Of a stretch of DNA of 64,000 bases, positions 37,021-47,959 are shown piece after piece. The position numbers and the translations under genes are program-made. The notes under the pieces are model-generated. The model did no database searches, was not told the origin of the DNA, and was given only the letters and a program-made list of their open reading frames with translations. Where the stretch lies: contig CP087965.1 of NCBI GenBank assembly GCA_024703855.1, positions 2,968,001-3,032,000 on the forward strand, given 5' to 3'. The stretch is from Polaromonas sp. P2-4. GTDB lineage: Bacteria > Pseudomonadota > Gammaproteobacteria > Burkholderiales > Burkholderiaceae_C. Position 1 is the first letter of the stretch. Every line of letters starts with the position of its first letter.

Positions 37021-37941
37021 ATGGCCTTAGGAACACTCGACAGATCCCCGCCGCCCATCTTCAAACAGGGGCCGTCGGCGCTGTCCAAGCTGATGTTCTT
37101 CAGCGCGCTCGCGCTGTTTCTGATGGTGGCTGACACCCGGTTCCGCATTACCCAGCCGGTTCGCGCGGCGCTGGCCACGGCGCTCTACCCGGTGCAGTGG
37201 CTGGCCTTGCAGCCGGTGCATGCGGTGACAAACGTCAGCGAGTACTTCACCAGCCTGAACCAGGCCCAAGCCAGCAATGAAGAAGCCCACAAAAAGCTGG
37301 CGCTGCAGTCGCTGCGCGCCAGCCAGGTGGAGCTGCTGACGCAGGAGAACAACCGGCTGCGCAAACTGCTGGCGCTGCGCGAACAGTTCACCACTTCCGT
37401 GGTGGCTGCCGAAGTGCTGTACGACGCGGCAGATCCCTACACCCGCAAGGTCATCATCGACAAGGGCCTGGCCCAGGGCGTGGCGCTGGGCTCGCCCGTG
37501 GTGGATGAGTCCGGCGTGCTCGGGCAAGTCACCCGCGTGCATCCGCTGGTCAGCGAAGTCACGCTGATCATCGACCGTGACCTGGCCATTCCCGTGCTCA
37601 ACGTGCGCACCGGCGCGCGTAGCGTGGCCTATGGTGACGCGAGTACCGCCGGCAGCGGGCTGGAGTTGCGCTTCATGGGCAGCAACTCAGACATTCAGCA
37701 GGGTGACCTGCTCACCACCAGCGGCGTGGACGGCGTTTACCCGCCGGGCCTGCCGGTGGCCAAAATCAGCCGGATCGAGCGGCGCGCCGAATCGGCGTTT
37801 GCCAAAATTTACTGCACGCCGCAAGCGCTTGTTTCGGGCGCGCGGCATGTCATGGTGGTCAAGCCCGTCTCGGGTCAGATACCGCCGCAGCCCGATAACG
37901 CCGCGCCGGAAGTTCCCGTCAGAAAGAGGGCCGCCAAATGA
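37021..37941 (+). CDS. mreC: Rod-shape-determining protein MreC
   Basis: Intact 306-residue bitopic membrane protein. Membrane segment LMFFSALALFLMVADTRFRI (residues about 24-44) is followed by a coiled coil (SLRASQVELLTQENNRLRKL) and the beta-rich periplasmic domain VVAAEVLYDAADPYTRKVII, VDESGVLGQVTRVHPLVSEV, and LLTTSGVDGVYPPGLPVAKI. It links MreB to PBP2. The C-terminal tail is proline- and lysine-rich. The stop overlaps mreD by ATGA (37938-37941). Confidence 0.96.
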   Translation: MALGTLDRSPPPIFKQGPSALSKLMFFSALALFLMVADTRFRITQPVRAALATALYPVQWLALQPVHAVTNVSEYFTSLNQAQASNEEAHKKLALQSLRASQVELLTQENNRLRKLLALREQFTTSVVAAEVLYDAADPYTRKVIIDKGLAQGVALGSPVVDESGVLGQVTRVHPLVSEVTLIIDRDLAIPVLNVRTGARSVAYGDASTAGSGLELRFMGSNSDIQQGDLLTTSGVDGVYPPGLPVAKISRIERRAESAFAKIYCTPQALVSGARHVMVVKPVSGQIPPQPDNAAPEVPVRKRAAK

Positions 37942-38456
37942 TCATGCGTTCCGGCCAGCAACTGCTGTTGCCCGCCAACCCGGTGTTTATCTGGAGCAGC
38001 CTGATCGCGGCGCTGCTGCTGGACATGCTGCCACTGGGGCGCGTGCCCTGGATGCCTGATTTCGTGGCGCTGGTGCTGGTCTTCTGGAATGTGCACCAGC
38101 CGCTGCGTGTGGGCATTGGCGTGGCCTTCATGTTTGGCCTGGGCATGGATGTGCACCAGTCCTCGCTGCTTGGGCAGCATGCCCTGTCGTACACGGCGCT
38201 GAGTTTTTTTGCCGCCATGATCCACCGTCGCCTGCTCTGGTTTTCGGTGCCCTCGCAAGCCTTGCAGGTGCTGCCGCTGTTTGCGGTGGCGCATGGTGTG
38301 GAGCTGCTGATCCGCATGATTGGCGGCGGCATTTTTCCGGGCTGGATCATGCTGCTGGCACCGCTGGCCGAGGCCCTGCTCTGGCCCGTCGTCAGTGTGT
38401 TGCTGCTGGTGCCGCAGCGGCGCGCCCCCAATCCGGATCAGAATAGGCCGCTCTAG
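37938..38456 (+). CDS. mreD: Rod-shape-determining protein MreD
   Basis: Intact 172-residue inner-membrane protein with five or six hydrophobic helices: VFIWSSLIAALLLDMLPLGR, FVALVLVFWNVHQPLRVGIG, VAFMFGLGMDVHQSSLLGQH and the C-terminal WIMLLAPLAEALLWPVVSVL. The GLGMDVHQSSLLGQHAL motif is typical of beta-proteobacterial MreD. Translationally coupled to mreC. An inverted-repeat element begins right at its stop codon and separates it from mrdA by 280 bp. Confidence 0.95.
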   Translation: MIMRSGQQLLLPANPVFIWSSLIAALLLDMLPLGRVPWMPDFVALVLVFWNVHQPLRVGIGVAFMFGLGMDVHQSSLLGQHALSYTALSFFAAMIHRRLLWFSVPSQALQVLPLFAVAHGVELLIRMIGGGIFPGWIMLLAPLAEALLWPVVSVLLLVPQRRAPNPDQNRPL

Positions 38457-38727
38457 ATGGCCCCCACGCTTTTCACTTCGCCTTCGGCTGCGTGTAATGC
38501 GCTGCCCCCCGAGGGGGCCGCTGCGCCTGCGGGCCGGCGAAGCCGGACCCGCGGCCCTGACTGGGTTGGGAGCGAAGAGACCCGTGCGGCGCTTTGGTAC
38601 GATATCAAATGGCTACAGCACTCCTCGCAATGCTAGCAGGGGCCGCGGAACTGGCTTCGCCAGGCCGCAGGCGCAGCGGCCCCCTCGGGGGGCAGGGAGC
38701 TACACGCAGTGAGCGACCGTGGGGGCA
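38457..38727. repeat. 271-bp element with long imperfect inverted ends between mreD and mrdA
   Basis: The left end GCCCCCACGCTTTTCACTTC...GCGCTGCCCCCCGAGGGGGCC, then GCTGCGCCTGCGGGCC, is mirrored on the right by the complement of GTGCCCCCACGGTCGCTCAC...CTGCCCCCCGAGGGGGCCGCTG. The arms are about 90-95 bp and roughly 75-80% alike by eye. The central 60 bp contains ACGATATCAAATGGCTACAG. A single arm recurs at 54799-54862, and a diverged piece inside the kinase gene (18320-18422). No coding capacity. It could fold into a large hairpin in the mre-mrdA transcript. Confidence 0.8.
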
Positions 38728-38736
38728 CTTCCAGCC

Positions 38737-40809
38737 ATGACTGAACTGCGCAACGTCGAAGCCGACCTGTCACGCTTTCGTGCCCGGGTGCTGGTGGCGA
38801 GCCTGGTGGTGCTCTGTGCTTTTGCGCTGCTGGCGGCGCGACTGGTTTATCTGCAGGTGGTGCGCCACGAAGACCTTAACGAACAGGCCGAAAACAACCG
38901 CACGGCCATCGTGCCCATCGTGCCCAACCGCGGGCTGATCCTGGACCGCAACGGCGTGGTGCTGGCCAGCAACTACTCGGCCTACACGCTGGAAATCACA
39001 CCGTCCAAGGTCGGCAACCTGGAGGAAACCATTGCCGCGCTGGAGAAGATCGTGGACATCCAGTTGCGCGACAAAAGGCGCTTCAAGCGCCTGCGCTGAA
39101 GAGTCCAAAAATTTTGAATCGTTGCCCATACGCACGCGCTTGAGCGACGAGGAAGTGGCCCGCTTCGCGGCGCAACGCTTTCGTTTTCCCGGCGTCGACA
39201 TCAAGGCCAGGTTGTTTCGCAGCTACCCGCATGGCGAACTGGGCAGCCATGTGGTGGGCTATATCGGCCGCATCAACCAGGCGGAAAAAGAGAGCATCGA
39301 AGACAGCGAGAACGAAGGCAACTACTACCGCGGCACCGACTACATCGGCAAGCTCGGGGTCGAGCAAAGTTTCGAGCAGAAGCTGCACGGCACCACCGGC
39401 GTCGAGCAGGTGGAAACTTCGGCGGGCGGGCGCGCGGTGCGCAAGCTGGCCAGCAACCCGGCGACGCCCGGCGACACCGTGATGCTGTCGCTGGACATCG
39501 GCCTGCAAAAACTCGTTGAAGACATGTTTGGCGAGCGGCGCGGCGCGCTGGTGGCGCTGGACCCGAAAACCGGCGACGTGCTGGCCTTTGTGAGCAAGCC
39601 GACCTTTGATCCCAATCTGTTTGTCGACGGCATCGACACCGAGAGCTGGCAGGCGTTGAACGAGTCCATTGACAAGCCACTGCTGAACCGGGCCTTGCGC
39701 GGCACTTACCCGCCGGGCTCCACCTACAAGCCTTTCATGGCCCTGGCCGCCCTGCAGACGGGCGCCCGTTCGGCCACCACGCTGATCAATGACCCCCTCT
39801 TCTACATGTTTGGCGGCCGGCGCTTTGGCAGCCCCGAAAACGAGAAAGGCGGCATCATGGACATGAATCGCGCCATCGTCGAATCGAGCAACGTGTATTT
39901 TTATTCGCTGGCCAACGAGATGGGCGTGGATGCCATGCACGACTTCATGAAGCCGCTGGGCTTCGGCCAGATCACCGGCATCGACATCAACGGCGAAGTG
40001 CGCGGGGTGCTGCCCAATCAGGCCTGGAAACGCGGGTATTTCAAAAAAACCGAGCAGCAAAAATGGTTTGCCGGCGAAACCATCTCGCTGGGCATCGGGC
40101 AGGGCTACAACAGCTTCACCATGCTGCAGCTGGCGCAGGCCACCGCTGTGCTGGCCAACAACGGCATCAAGCACAAGCCGCGTCTGGTGATCGGCACCCA
40201 GGACCCGGTCACGCGCGTGATGCATTCACTGCCCCTGGCCCCTGCCGAAGACCTGGGCTACAAGCCCGAGAACGTGGCCGTTGTGCGCAAGGCCCTGGTG
40301 GGCGTGACGCAGGGAGGAACCTCAACCAAGGTATTCGCCGGGGCCGGCTACCTGAGTGGTGGAAAAACCGGCACAGCCCAGGCCGTGGGCATGGCCGCGA
40401 AAGGCAAATACAACAGCGCCAAGATGGAAGAGCATCAGCGGGACCATGCCCTGTACATCGCCCTGGCCCCCGCCGACGACCCCAAAATCGCGCTGGCCGT
40501 GATCGTGGAAAACGCCGGCTGGGGCGCCGGTTCAGCCGCGCCCATTGCCCGCAGGGCATTCGACTACATGCTGCTGGGCCAGTACCCGAGCGAGGAAGAC
40601 ATGGCTGCCGTGCAAAAGGGCTCGCCGCCGCACCGATTGGCAAGCCACGCAAGGTGGCCGACGTGCCGGGTCTGCCTGGCACTCCAGCGCCGGCGGCCTC
40701 GGCCCCTGCCGCCCCGCCAGCCTCAGTCACCAGCCGTCCGCTGGCGACAAAAAATGGGGATAAAAGAGGCTTTGACGCGGTCTGGTCATGCGCTGACAGC
40801 TATTTTTAA
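38737..40809 (+). CDS. mrdA: Penicillin-binding protein 2 (MrdA), two frame breaks
   Basis: Peptidoglycan transpeptidase of the elongasome. The start MTELRNVEADLSRFRARVLV at 38737 precedes the membrane helix VLVASLVVLCAFALLAARLV. After a break near 39097 (one G missing, expected KRLRAEES) the main segment holds VVGYIGRINQAEKESIEDSE, the active-site TYPPGSTYKPFMAL (STYK), VESSNVYFY (SSN) and SGGKTGTAQAV (KTG). A second break near 40618 leads to AAAPIGKPRKVADVPGLPG and a Pro/Ala-rich tail ending at 40809. About 690 residues. The usual partner rodA does not follow; a LacI-type gene on the opposite strand does. Confidence 0.94.
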
Positions 40810-40883
40810 AAATAACATAGCGATTTTCGGGGGCTGAGGTCCTGCCCTCTGCATCCGACACCGCCTGTCGGGCCCCCGGGGCC

Positions 40884-41879
40884 TCAGGCCGTGGCCCGTT
40901 CCACGATGGAGAATCCGATGTCGACAATAGGCTGCGCAACAGTGCGGCCTTCGGCTCGGTCGACGATGTACTGCGCGGCCGTCTGGCCGATGCGGGTGCC
41001 ATCGATGCGTACCGTCGTCAAGGCCGGCTGCAGGCTGGCGGCAAACTCCATGTCGCCCAAGCCCACGATGGCCAGTTGCTGGGGCACCGCCAGTCCACGC
41101 GCCTGGGCCTCGATGAGCACGCCCAAGGCCAGCATGTCGGAGCTGCAGAACACCGAATCGATGCCGTCCGGATGGTTCAGCAGTTGCGCCAGCCCGGCCC
41201 GCCCGGAGCCCAGGGTCGTGGGGGCCGGGGCCAGGTAGGTCGGCAGCTCGGCCTCCAGGCCCAAGGTGCGACTCATGCGCCGAAAGCCATCGGTGCGGCG
41301 CCGCGCGCGTTCGTCGTTGCCGCAGAGCAGCGCCGTCCGGCGGTAACCCCGCTGGTGCAGGTAGGCGCACACCGAGGCGCCAATGTCCTCATTCGAGAAG
41401 CCCACCAGCATGTCGATGGGCGTGGGTGTCAGGTCCCAGGTTTCCACCACCGGGATGCCCGAGGCGAGCAACTGACGCCGACCGGCCGGGGAATGCATGA
41501 TGCCGGTGAGCACGATGCCGTCGGGCCGGCGGCGGATGATGGCATCGAGCAGAGCATCCTCGCGCAAGGTGTCGTAGCCGCTCTGGCCGATCATCAGTTG
41601 GTAGCCCTTGGCGTCAAGCGCCTGGTTGAGGGACTGGATGGTTTCCTGGAACACCGGCCCGACCAGGGTGGGCAGTACCGCCGCAACCAAGCGCGCACGC
41701 GATGAGCGCAGGCCACCGGCCATGCCGTTGGGCACAAAACCCGTGCGCCGCACCACTTCTTGTACCTTGGCACGCATCGCGGGCGACACCCGTTCTGGGT
41801 GGTTCAGGGCGCGCGACACCGTCATGGCGGACACCCCCGCCAGCCGGGCGACATCATGGACAGTAAAGGCTTGCGACAT
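40884..41879 (-). CDS. LacI-family repressor of the glucarate/sugar locus
   Basis: Intact regulator of about 331 residues starting MSQAFTVHDVARLAGVSAMT at 41879. VSRALNHPERVSPAMRAKVQ is the classic LacI HTH and hinge; the rest is a periplasmic-binding fold (LVGPVFQETIQSLNQALDAK, DGIVLTGIMHS, LCGNDERARRRTDGF, VFCSSDMLALGVLIEAQARG). It most resembles GntR/gluconate-type LacI members. An upstream in-frame ATG (41945) is rejected because it precedes the conserved start by 22 non-family residues. The gene is divergent from gudD, and a perfect LacI-type operator lies in front of gudD. Confidence 0.9.
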   Translation of the reverse strand: MSQAFTVHDVARLAGVSAMTVSRALNHPERVSPAMRAKVQEVVRRTGFVPNGMAGGLRSSRARLVAAVLPTLVGPVFQETIQSLNQALDAKGYQLMIGQSGYDTLREDALLDAIIRRRPDGIVLTGIMHSPAGRRQLLASGIPVVETWDLTPTPIDMLVGFSNEDIGASVCAYLHQRGYRRTALLCGNDERARRRTDGFRRMSRTLGLEAELPTYLAPAPTTLGSGRAGLAQLLNHPDGIDSVFCSSDMLALGVLIEAQARGLAVPQQLAIVGLGDMEFAASLQPALTTVRIDGTRIGQTAAQYIVDRAEGRTVAQPIVDIGFSIVERATA

Positions 41880-42043
41880 AGAGGGATTGTGTACCAAAAA
41901 CCTCATCGTACAACATCCTTGGTACGGATAACAAAGCGGGTGCAATGTGATCGCATGGACCTGCTTGCCGGCTGTGATTACACAGGTATTCAGGGTAAAC
42001 CCCCTGTTTTTGAATGCTTTTCGACGTTAATCTTTATCGCAAC

Positions 42044-42059
42044 TTGTTATCGATAACAA
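42044..42059. promoter_or_regulatory. LacI-type operator: perfect 16-bp palindrome
   Basis: TTGTTATCGATAACAA is a perfect palindrome with a central CG, the form expected for a LacI-family dimer. It lies 36 bp upstream of the gudD start. A related half-site GGATAACAAAGC occurs at 41925-41936 near the regulator's own start, so the repressor may loop between two sites. Confidence 0.75.
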
Positions 42060-42094
42060 ATTCAAATTTGACTCCCACTTTTCCCCTTTGCACC

Positions 42095-43436
42095 ATGCTG
42101 AACGCGCCTTCGCACTCCACTCCCCGCATCGCCGCGCTGCAGGTGATTCCTGTTGCCGGGCATGACGCCATGTTGATGAACCTCAGTGGCGCGCACGCCC
42201 CATTCTTCACCCGCAACCTGTTGCTGTTGACCGACAGCGCGGGCCGCACCGGTGTGGGCGAGGTGCCCGGTGGCGAAGCCATTCGCCAAATGCTGGAGGA
42301 GCGCGCGCTGCTGGTGGGCCAATCCATCGGCACCTACCAGCAACTGCTGAACCGTGCGCGCCAGACCTTTGCCGGGCGCGATACGGGCGGCCGGGGCAAC
42401 CAGACCTTCGACCTGCGCATTGCCATCCACGCCGTGACCGCCCTGGAAGCCGCGCTGCTAGACCTGCTGGGCCAGCACCTGGGCGTGCCCGTGGCGCAAC
42501 TGCTGGGCGAAGGCCAGCAGCGCGAGTCCGTCGCCATGCTGGGTTACCTGTTTTATGTGGGCGACCGCCAAGCCACCGACCTGCCGTACCGCAGCGAGGC
42601 GGGTGCCAACAACGAGTGGTTTCGCCTGCGCAACGAAAAAAACCATGGATGCCCAAGCCGTGGTGCGCCAAGCCGAAGCCGCGCACGACCGCTATGGCTT
42701 TAACGACTTCAAGCTCAAGGGCGGTGTGCTACGCGGCGAGGATGAGGTCGAGGCCATCCACGCGCTGCACGAACGCTTTCCGCAGGCCCGCATCACCCTC
42801 GACCCCAACGGCGGCTGGCTGCTGAAAGACGCGGTACGCCTGTGCCGCGACCTGCATGGCGTGCTGGCCTATGCCGAGGACCCATGCGGTGCCGAAGACG
42901 GCTACAGCGGGCGCGAGGTGATGGCGGAGTTCCGCCGCGCCACCGGCCTGCCAACGGCCACCAACATGGTGGCCACCGACTGGCGCCAGATGGGCCACAC
43001 CATCCAACTGCAGGCGGTAGACATTCCGCTGGCCGACCCGCATTTCTGGACCATGCAAGGCTCGGTGCGGGTGGCGCAGATGTGCCACGAGTGGGGCCTG
43101 ACCTGGGGCTCGCATTCGAACAACCACTTCGATGTGTCGCTGGCCATGTTCACCCACGTCGCGGCCGCTGCGCCGGGCCATATCACCGCGATTGACACGC
43201 ACTGGATCTGGCAGGACGGCCAGCGTCTGACGCAAGCGCCGCTTCAGATCGTGCAGGGCCAAGTGGCGGTGCCCACCACGCCGGGCCTGGGTGTGCAACT
43301 CGACATGGCCGAGGTCGAACGCGCGCACCAGCTCTACCTGCAGCACGGCCTGGGCGCGCGCGACGACGCCATCGCCATGCAATCCCTGATTCCGGGCTGG
43401 CGCTTTGACGCCAAGAGCCCGTGCATGGTTCGCTGA
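42095..43436 (+). CDS. gudD: Glucarate dehydratase (enolase superfamily), one frame break
   Basis: Dehydrates D-glucarate (and L-idarate) to 5-keto-4-deoxyglucarate. The start [20 protein letters not shown] leads to [40 protein letters not shown] and [12 protein letters not shown] run of seven A at about 42637-42643 carries one base too many and breaks the frame before [14 protein letters not shown]. Next come [15 protein letters not shown] (catalytic KxK region), ITLDPNGGW and [20 protein letters not shown] (metal ligands), and [20 protein letters not shown] with the catalytic His. Restored length about 447 residues, close to E. coli GudD, which it follows block by block. It is the first gene downstream of the LacI operator. 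Confidence 0.93.
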
Positions 43437-43479
43437 ACCGCTGAACCCGTTGATCCCCTCCCCACCACGAAAGAAGACT

Positions 43480-44781
43480 ATGAAGCTCCAATCTCTATCC
43501 TCCGTGCCGCGCTCCACCAAAGCCGCCCTGGGCGCGAGCCTGCTGGGCCTGGCCGCCGTTGCGCTGCCTGTCGCCGCACACGCCGAAATCCGCGTCATGT
43601 GTTATCAGGACGCCAACGAGTGCGACGTGACCGCCGACCTCATCAAACGTTACGAAGCCCAGAACGCCGGTGCCAAGGTGATTCTTGACGTCGTCCCGTT
43701 CAAGACGATCATAGAGCAGCTACCGGTGCAACTGGCCGCGGGCCAGGGCCCGGATATTGCACGCCTTACCGACCTGGGTGGGCTGTCGAAATACTACCTG
43801 GACATCAGCCCCTACGTGAAAGACCGCAAGTACTGGGAAGCGAACTTCGGTGCAACCCTGCCCTGGCTGCGGCCCAGCGCTGGCGACAAAGGTATCTATG
43901 GCTTCATGTCCCAGTTGACGATGACCGGCCCGTTCGTCAACAAGACCCTGTTTGAGCAGGCCAAGATCCCCATGCCCGGCCCCAAGGCCACTTGGGATGA
44001 GTGGGCAGACGCGGTGCGCAAGGTGGCCAAGGCCACGCAGACCCCGGCCGCCATGGCGTGGGACCGCTCCGGCCACCGCTTCGCCGGCCCGGCCATCAGC
44101 TTTGGCGCCAAGATCTTCGACGCCAAGGGCAACCTCGCGCTGGATGACGGCTACAAGACCGCCGTGCACAAGTTCGTCGCCTGGCACAAGGACGGCACCA
44201 TTCTCAAGGACGTGTGGGGCGGTTCGGGCGGCTCCAGCTATGCCGATACCGTGGGCGAGTTCAAGAATGGCCGCCTGGTGATGGCGCTGTCAGGCTCCTG
44301 GCAGATCGCCCGCATGCAAAAGGAAATCGGCAACGCGTTCGACTGGGTCGCCGTGCCCAACCCCTGCGGCCCGGCCGCCTGCACCGGCATGCCCGGCGGC
44401 GCGGCCTGGGCGGCGCTGAAGACGAGCAAGTCGCCGAAGGAAGTCGGCCAGTTCCTCGACTTCATGGCCCAGGAGGCCAACGTGGCCGAGTTCGCCTCCA
44501 GAACCAATAACATCCCGGCCCACGCGGGTGTGGCCAAAAAGGGCGTGACTTACCCCAGCGCCGGTCCCGCCGCCCAGGCGGCACTCGGCGTCTTCACCAA
44601 CGGCACCGCGACGCTGGCGCCCGCCGCCTATGCGCTGCAGGGCTACAAATACAACCGCGCCTTCATGCTGCCCACCGTGACCCGCGTCACCCAGGCCATC
44701 GTGGGAGAGATCAGCGTGGACGAAGCCGTGACCAAGATCGGCACCGACATGGCCGAAGCGGTCAAGCAGGCAGAAAAATAA
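43480..44781 (+). CDS. Sugar ABC transporter, extracellular solute-binding protein (family 1)
   Basis: Intact periplasmic binding protein of 433 residues. Signal peptide about residues 1-35 (AALGASLLGLAAVALPVAAH, cleavage near HAEI), then IRVMCYQDANECDVTADLIK, LPVQLAAGQGPDIARLTDLG, YGFMSQLTMTGPFVNKTLFE and the WDEWADAVRKVAKATQTPAA segment typical of UgpB/MalE-like proteins. Two cysteine pairs (CYQDANEC; NPCGPAAC) are unusual and may form disulfides. Start ATG 43480 is chosen because it opens the signal peptide. With gudD and GH31 nearby, the ligand is probably an oligosaccharide or glycoside; this is inference. Confidence 0.9.
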   Translation: MKLQSLSSVPRSTKAALGASLLGLAAVALPVAAHAEIRVMCYQDANECDVTADLIKRYEAQNAGAKVILDVVPFKTIIEQLPVQLAAGQGPDIARLTDLGGLSKYYLDISPYVKDRKYWEANFGATLPWLRPSAGDKGIYGFMSQLTMTGPFVNKTLFEQAKIPMPGPKATWDEWADAVRKVAKATQTPAAMAWDRSGHRFAGPAISFGAKIFDAKGNLALDDGYKTAVHKFVAWHKDGTILKDVWGGSGGSSYADTVGEFKNGRLVMALSGSWQIARMQKEIGNAFDWVAVPNPCGPAACTGMPGGAAWAALKTSKSPKEVGQFLDFMAQEANVAEFASRTNNIPAHAGVAKKGVTYPSAGPAAQAALGVFTNGTATLAPAAYALQGYKYNRAFMLPTVTRVTQAIVGEISVDEAVTKIGTDMAEAVKQAEK

Positions 44782-44817
44782 AACGGCACACGTGTCGTCA
44801 GCTTGATCGGAGTCGGT

Positions 44818-45807
44818 ATGTCGGTTTTTTCCAGCCTCTTGGGCTTTTGCTTCAACCTGTTCGAGCCGGTGTTCCGGCTGGGCCAGAAATGGCTCGGTGC
44901 CTCGCGCATTGGCTGGCTCTTTGTCGGGCCGAACCTGGTGGTGATCGGCATCTTCACCTTTCTGCCCATCGTGATCAACCTGGTCTACGCGGTGACGGGC
45001 GGCGTCAATCTGCTGCCCACGCAGCGGCCGTTCACCGGGGTGGAGAACTTCGCCACCCTGCTGGAATGCCGCGATTACACCGACCTGCAGAGCTGCCGCA
45101 CTGATATCTTCTTGCGCTCGATTTTCAACACCGTCAAATTCAGCCTGATCCAGGTGGTGCTGATGCTGTTCTTCTCGCTGGTCACGGCCCTGGTGCTGAA
45201 CCGCAAGATCATCGGCCGCGGTTTCTGGCGGGGTGTGTTTTTCTACCCGGTGCTGCTGTCGCCGGTGGTGGTGGCGCTGATCTGGAAATGGCTGCTGCAA
45301 AGCCAGGGCGTGTTCAACGCCGGGCTGGTGGCGATGGGCTCGCAGCCGATGGACTGGCTGCTGGACCGGCACTGGGCCTTCTTCTGGGTGGTGGTGGTAT
45401 CCATCTGGGCGCACATGGGTTTCTACACCCTGATCCTGCTGGCCGGCCTGCAGGCCATTCCCAAAGACGTGTACGAGGCCGCCGAAATGGACGCCGCACC
45501 GCCCCGGCGCGTGCTGTCGCGCATCACCTTGCCGCTGCTCATGCCTAACCTCGTCGTGGTGCTGGTGCTGGTGATGATCCGCGCGGTGCAGACTTTTGAC
45601 GAGGTCTTCGTGCTCACCGGCGGGGGTCCGGGCTCCGCCACCACCTTCATCGTGCAATACATCTACCTGACAGGTTTTGCCGAGCAGATCCATCTGTACG
45701 GCCTGGCCGCTGCAGCTTCGCTGATCCTCGCCATCGGCCTCATGGCGCTGACCTTGGCGCAGCTGCGGCTGTCCAAAGCCGGCGACGCTGGAAAAGTAAA
45801 GAAATAA
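44818..45807 (+). CDS. Sugar ABC transporter permease 1 (MalF/UgpA type)
   Basis: Intact permease of about 329 residues with six main membrane segments: NLVVIGIFTFLPIVINLVYA, FSLIQVVLMLFFSLVTALVL, GVFFYPVLLSPVVVALIWKW, WAFFWVVVVSIWAHMGFYTL and the C-terminal GLAAAASLILAIGLMALTLA. The EAA loop is present as YEAAEMDAAPPRRVLSRITL, PLLMPN. ATG 44818 (MSVFSSLLG) is preferred; a GTG/ATG context at 44803 is possible. An extra cysteine-bearing periplasmic loop (LLECRDYTDLQSCRTD) is noteworthy. It precedes the second permease by 10 bp. Confidence 0.9.
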   Translation: MSVFSSLLGFCFNLFEPVFRLGQKWLGASRIGWLFVGPNLVVIGIFTFLPIVINLVYAVTGGVNLLPTQRPFTGVENFATLLECRDYTDLQSCRTDIFLRSIFNTVKFSLIQVVLMLFFSLVTALVLNRKIIGRGFWRGVFFYPVLLSPVVVALIWKWLLQSQGVFNAGLVAMGSQPMDWLLDRHWAFFWVVVVSIWAHMGFYTLILLAGLQAIPKDVYEAAEMDAAPPRRVLSRITLPLLMPNLVVVLVLVMIRAVQTFDEVFVLTGGGPGSATTFIVQYIYLTGFAEQIHLYGLAAAASLILAIGLMALTLAQLRLSKAGDAGKVKK

Positions 45808-45817
45808 GGACCGAGCG

Positions 45818-46874
45818 ATGGCAAATTTCCTGACCCTGTACCCGCGGGCGTGTCCATGGCAGGACAAGCCTGCACTGGACCGACTGGGTTTCTTACGCCT
45901 ACCTGCTGGCCGGCCTGATCGTGATGTTCGGGCCGGTGCTCTGGCTGGTCATGTCGTCTTTCAAAACCGAAAGCGCACTGAGCCAGTTCCCGCCTAGCTT
46001 CCTGCCCTACAGCCAGAAGGAGGTTGTGGTGGCGGGCCACGACAAGCCTCTGCCGCTGTACTGGGCCAAGGACGAGCAGGGCCAGATGCGCGAACTGGCG
46101 CAGGTGCGCCGCATCGGCATCGTGGCCACCATGGTGGACCCGGCCCAGCCGCAGACCGAGATCCGCGTCAACATCAAGGACCGCCAGCCGGTCAATGAAC
46201 TCAAGTTTGCGAGCGGCAATTACACCGAGCTGTTCGCCAAGTTCAGCTTCGGCACGTACCTGTGGAATAGCGTGTTCATCACCGTGGTGGCCACCCTCAT
46301 CACGCTGCTGTTCAATTCCATGGCGGCGTTCGCCTTGTCCAAGTACCAGTTCACCGGCCAGAAAACGGTGTTCGTGCTGATCATCGCCACGCTGATGATC
46401 CCGCCCACCATCATCCTGGTACCGGCTTTCCTGGTGATCTCCAGCATGGGCTTGCTGAACAACCTCTGGGGCGTGATCCTGCCCGCGGTGGCTACGCCTA
46501 CCGGCGTGTTCCTGCTACGCCAGTACATGCTGACCATCCCCGACGAGTTGCTGGAGGCCGCCCGCATGGACAACGCCAGCGAATGGCGCATCTATTGGCG
46601 GATCATCCTGCCGCTGGCTGCGCCGGCGATGGCGGTGCTGGCCATCTTCTCGTTCATGTGGCGCTGGAACGATTTCCTCTGGCCGCTGATCGTGCTGTCC
46701 AGGTCGGAGCACTTCACCCTGCAGCTGGCCCTCAACGCCTTCCAGGGCGAACTCAACACGCAATGGCATTACCTGCTGGCCATGACAGTCATCACGCTGA
46801 TCCCGATCACCCTGGTCTTCACCTTTTTGCAGAAGTACATCGCCACCGGCATCGCCAGCGCCGGTGTGAAGTAA
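45818..46874 (+). CDS. Sugar ABC transporter permease 2 (MalG/UgpE type), one frame break near the N-terminus
   Basis: Second membrane subunit. Start ATG 45818 (MANFLTLYPRACPWQDKPAL) breaks frame near 45875-45890, then continues YLLAGLIVMFGPVLWLVMSS. A long periplasmic insert (about residues 50-135, with VVVAGHDKPLPLYWAKDEQG and IRVNIKDRQPVNELKFASGN) is much larger than in MalG. Further segments are SVFITVVATLITLLFNSMAA, VFVLIIATLMIPPTIILVPA and the EAA motif ELLEAARMDNASEWRIYWRI, ILPLAAPAM. Ends AGVK at 46872. Restored length about 352 residues. Confidence 0.9.
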
Positions 46875-46902
46875 CTTCCTGAACCCTCGATAGGACTTTT
46901 TC

Positions 46903-47904
<1,002 letters not shown>

Positions 47905-47959
47905 GCCAAACCCTGCCGGCATACCCGGTCATGGGCAAATCATTCAACAGGAGAAACCA

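Noticed and set aside
44290-45867. 525-codon minus-strand open frame over the ABC transporter genes
   Set aside because: His/Gln/Arg-rich antisense shadow covering two well-supported transporter genes.
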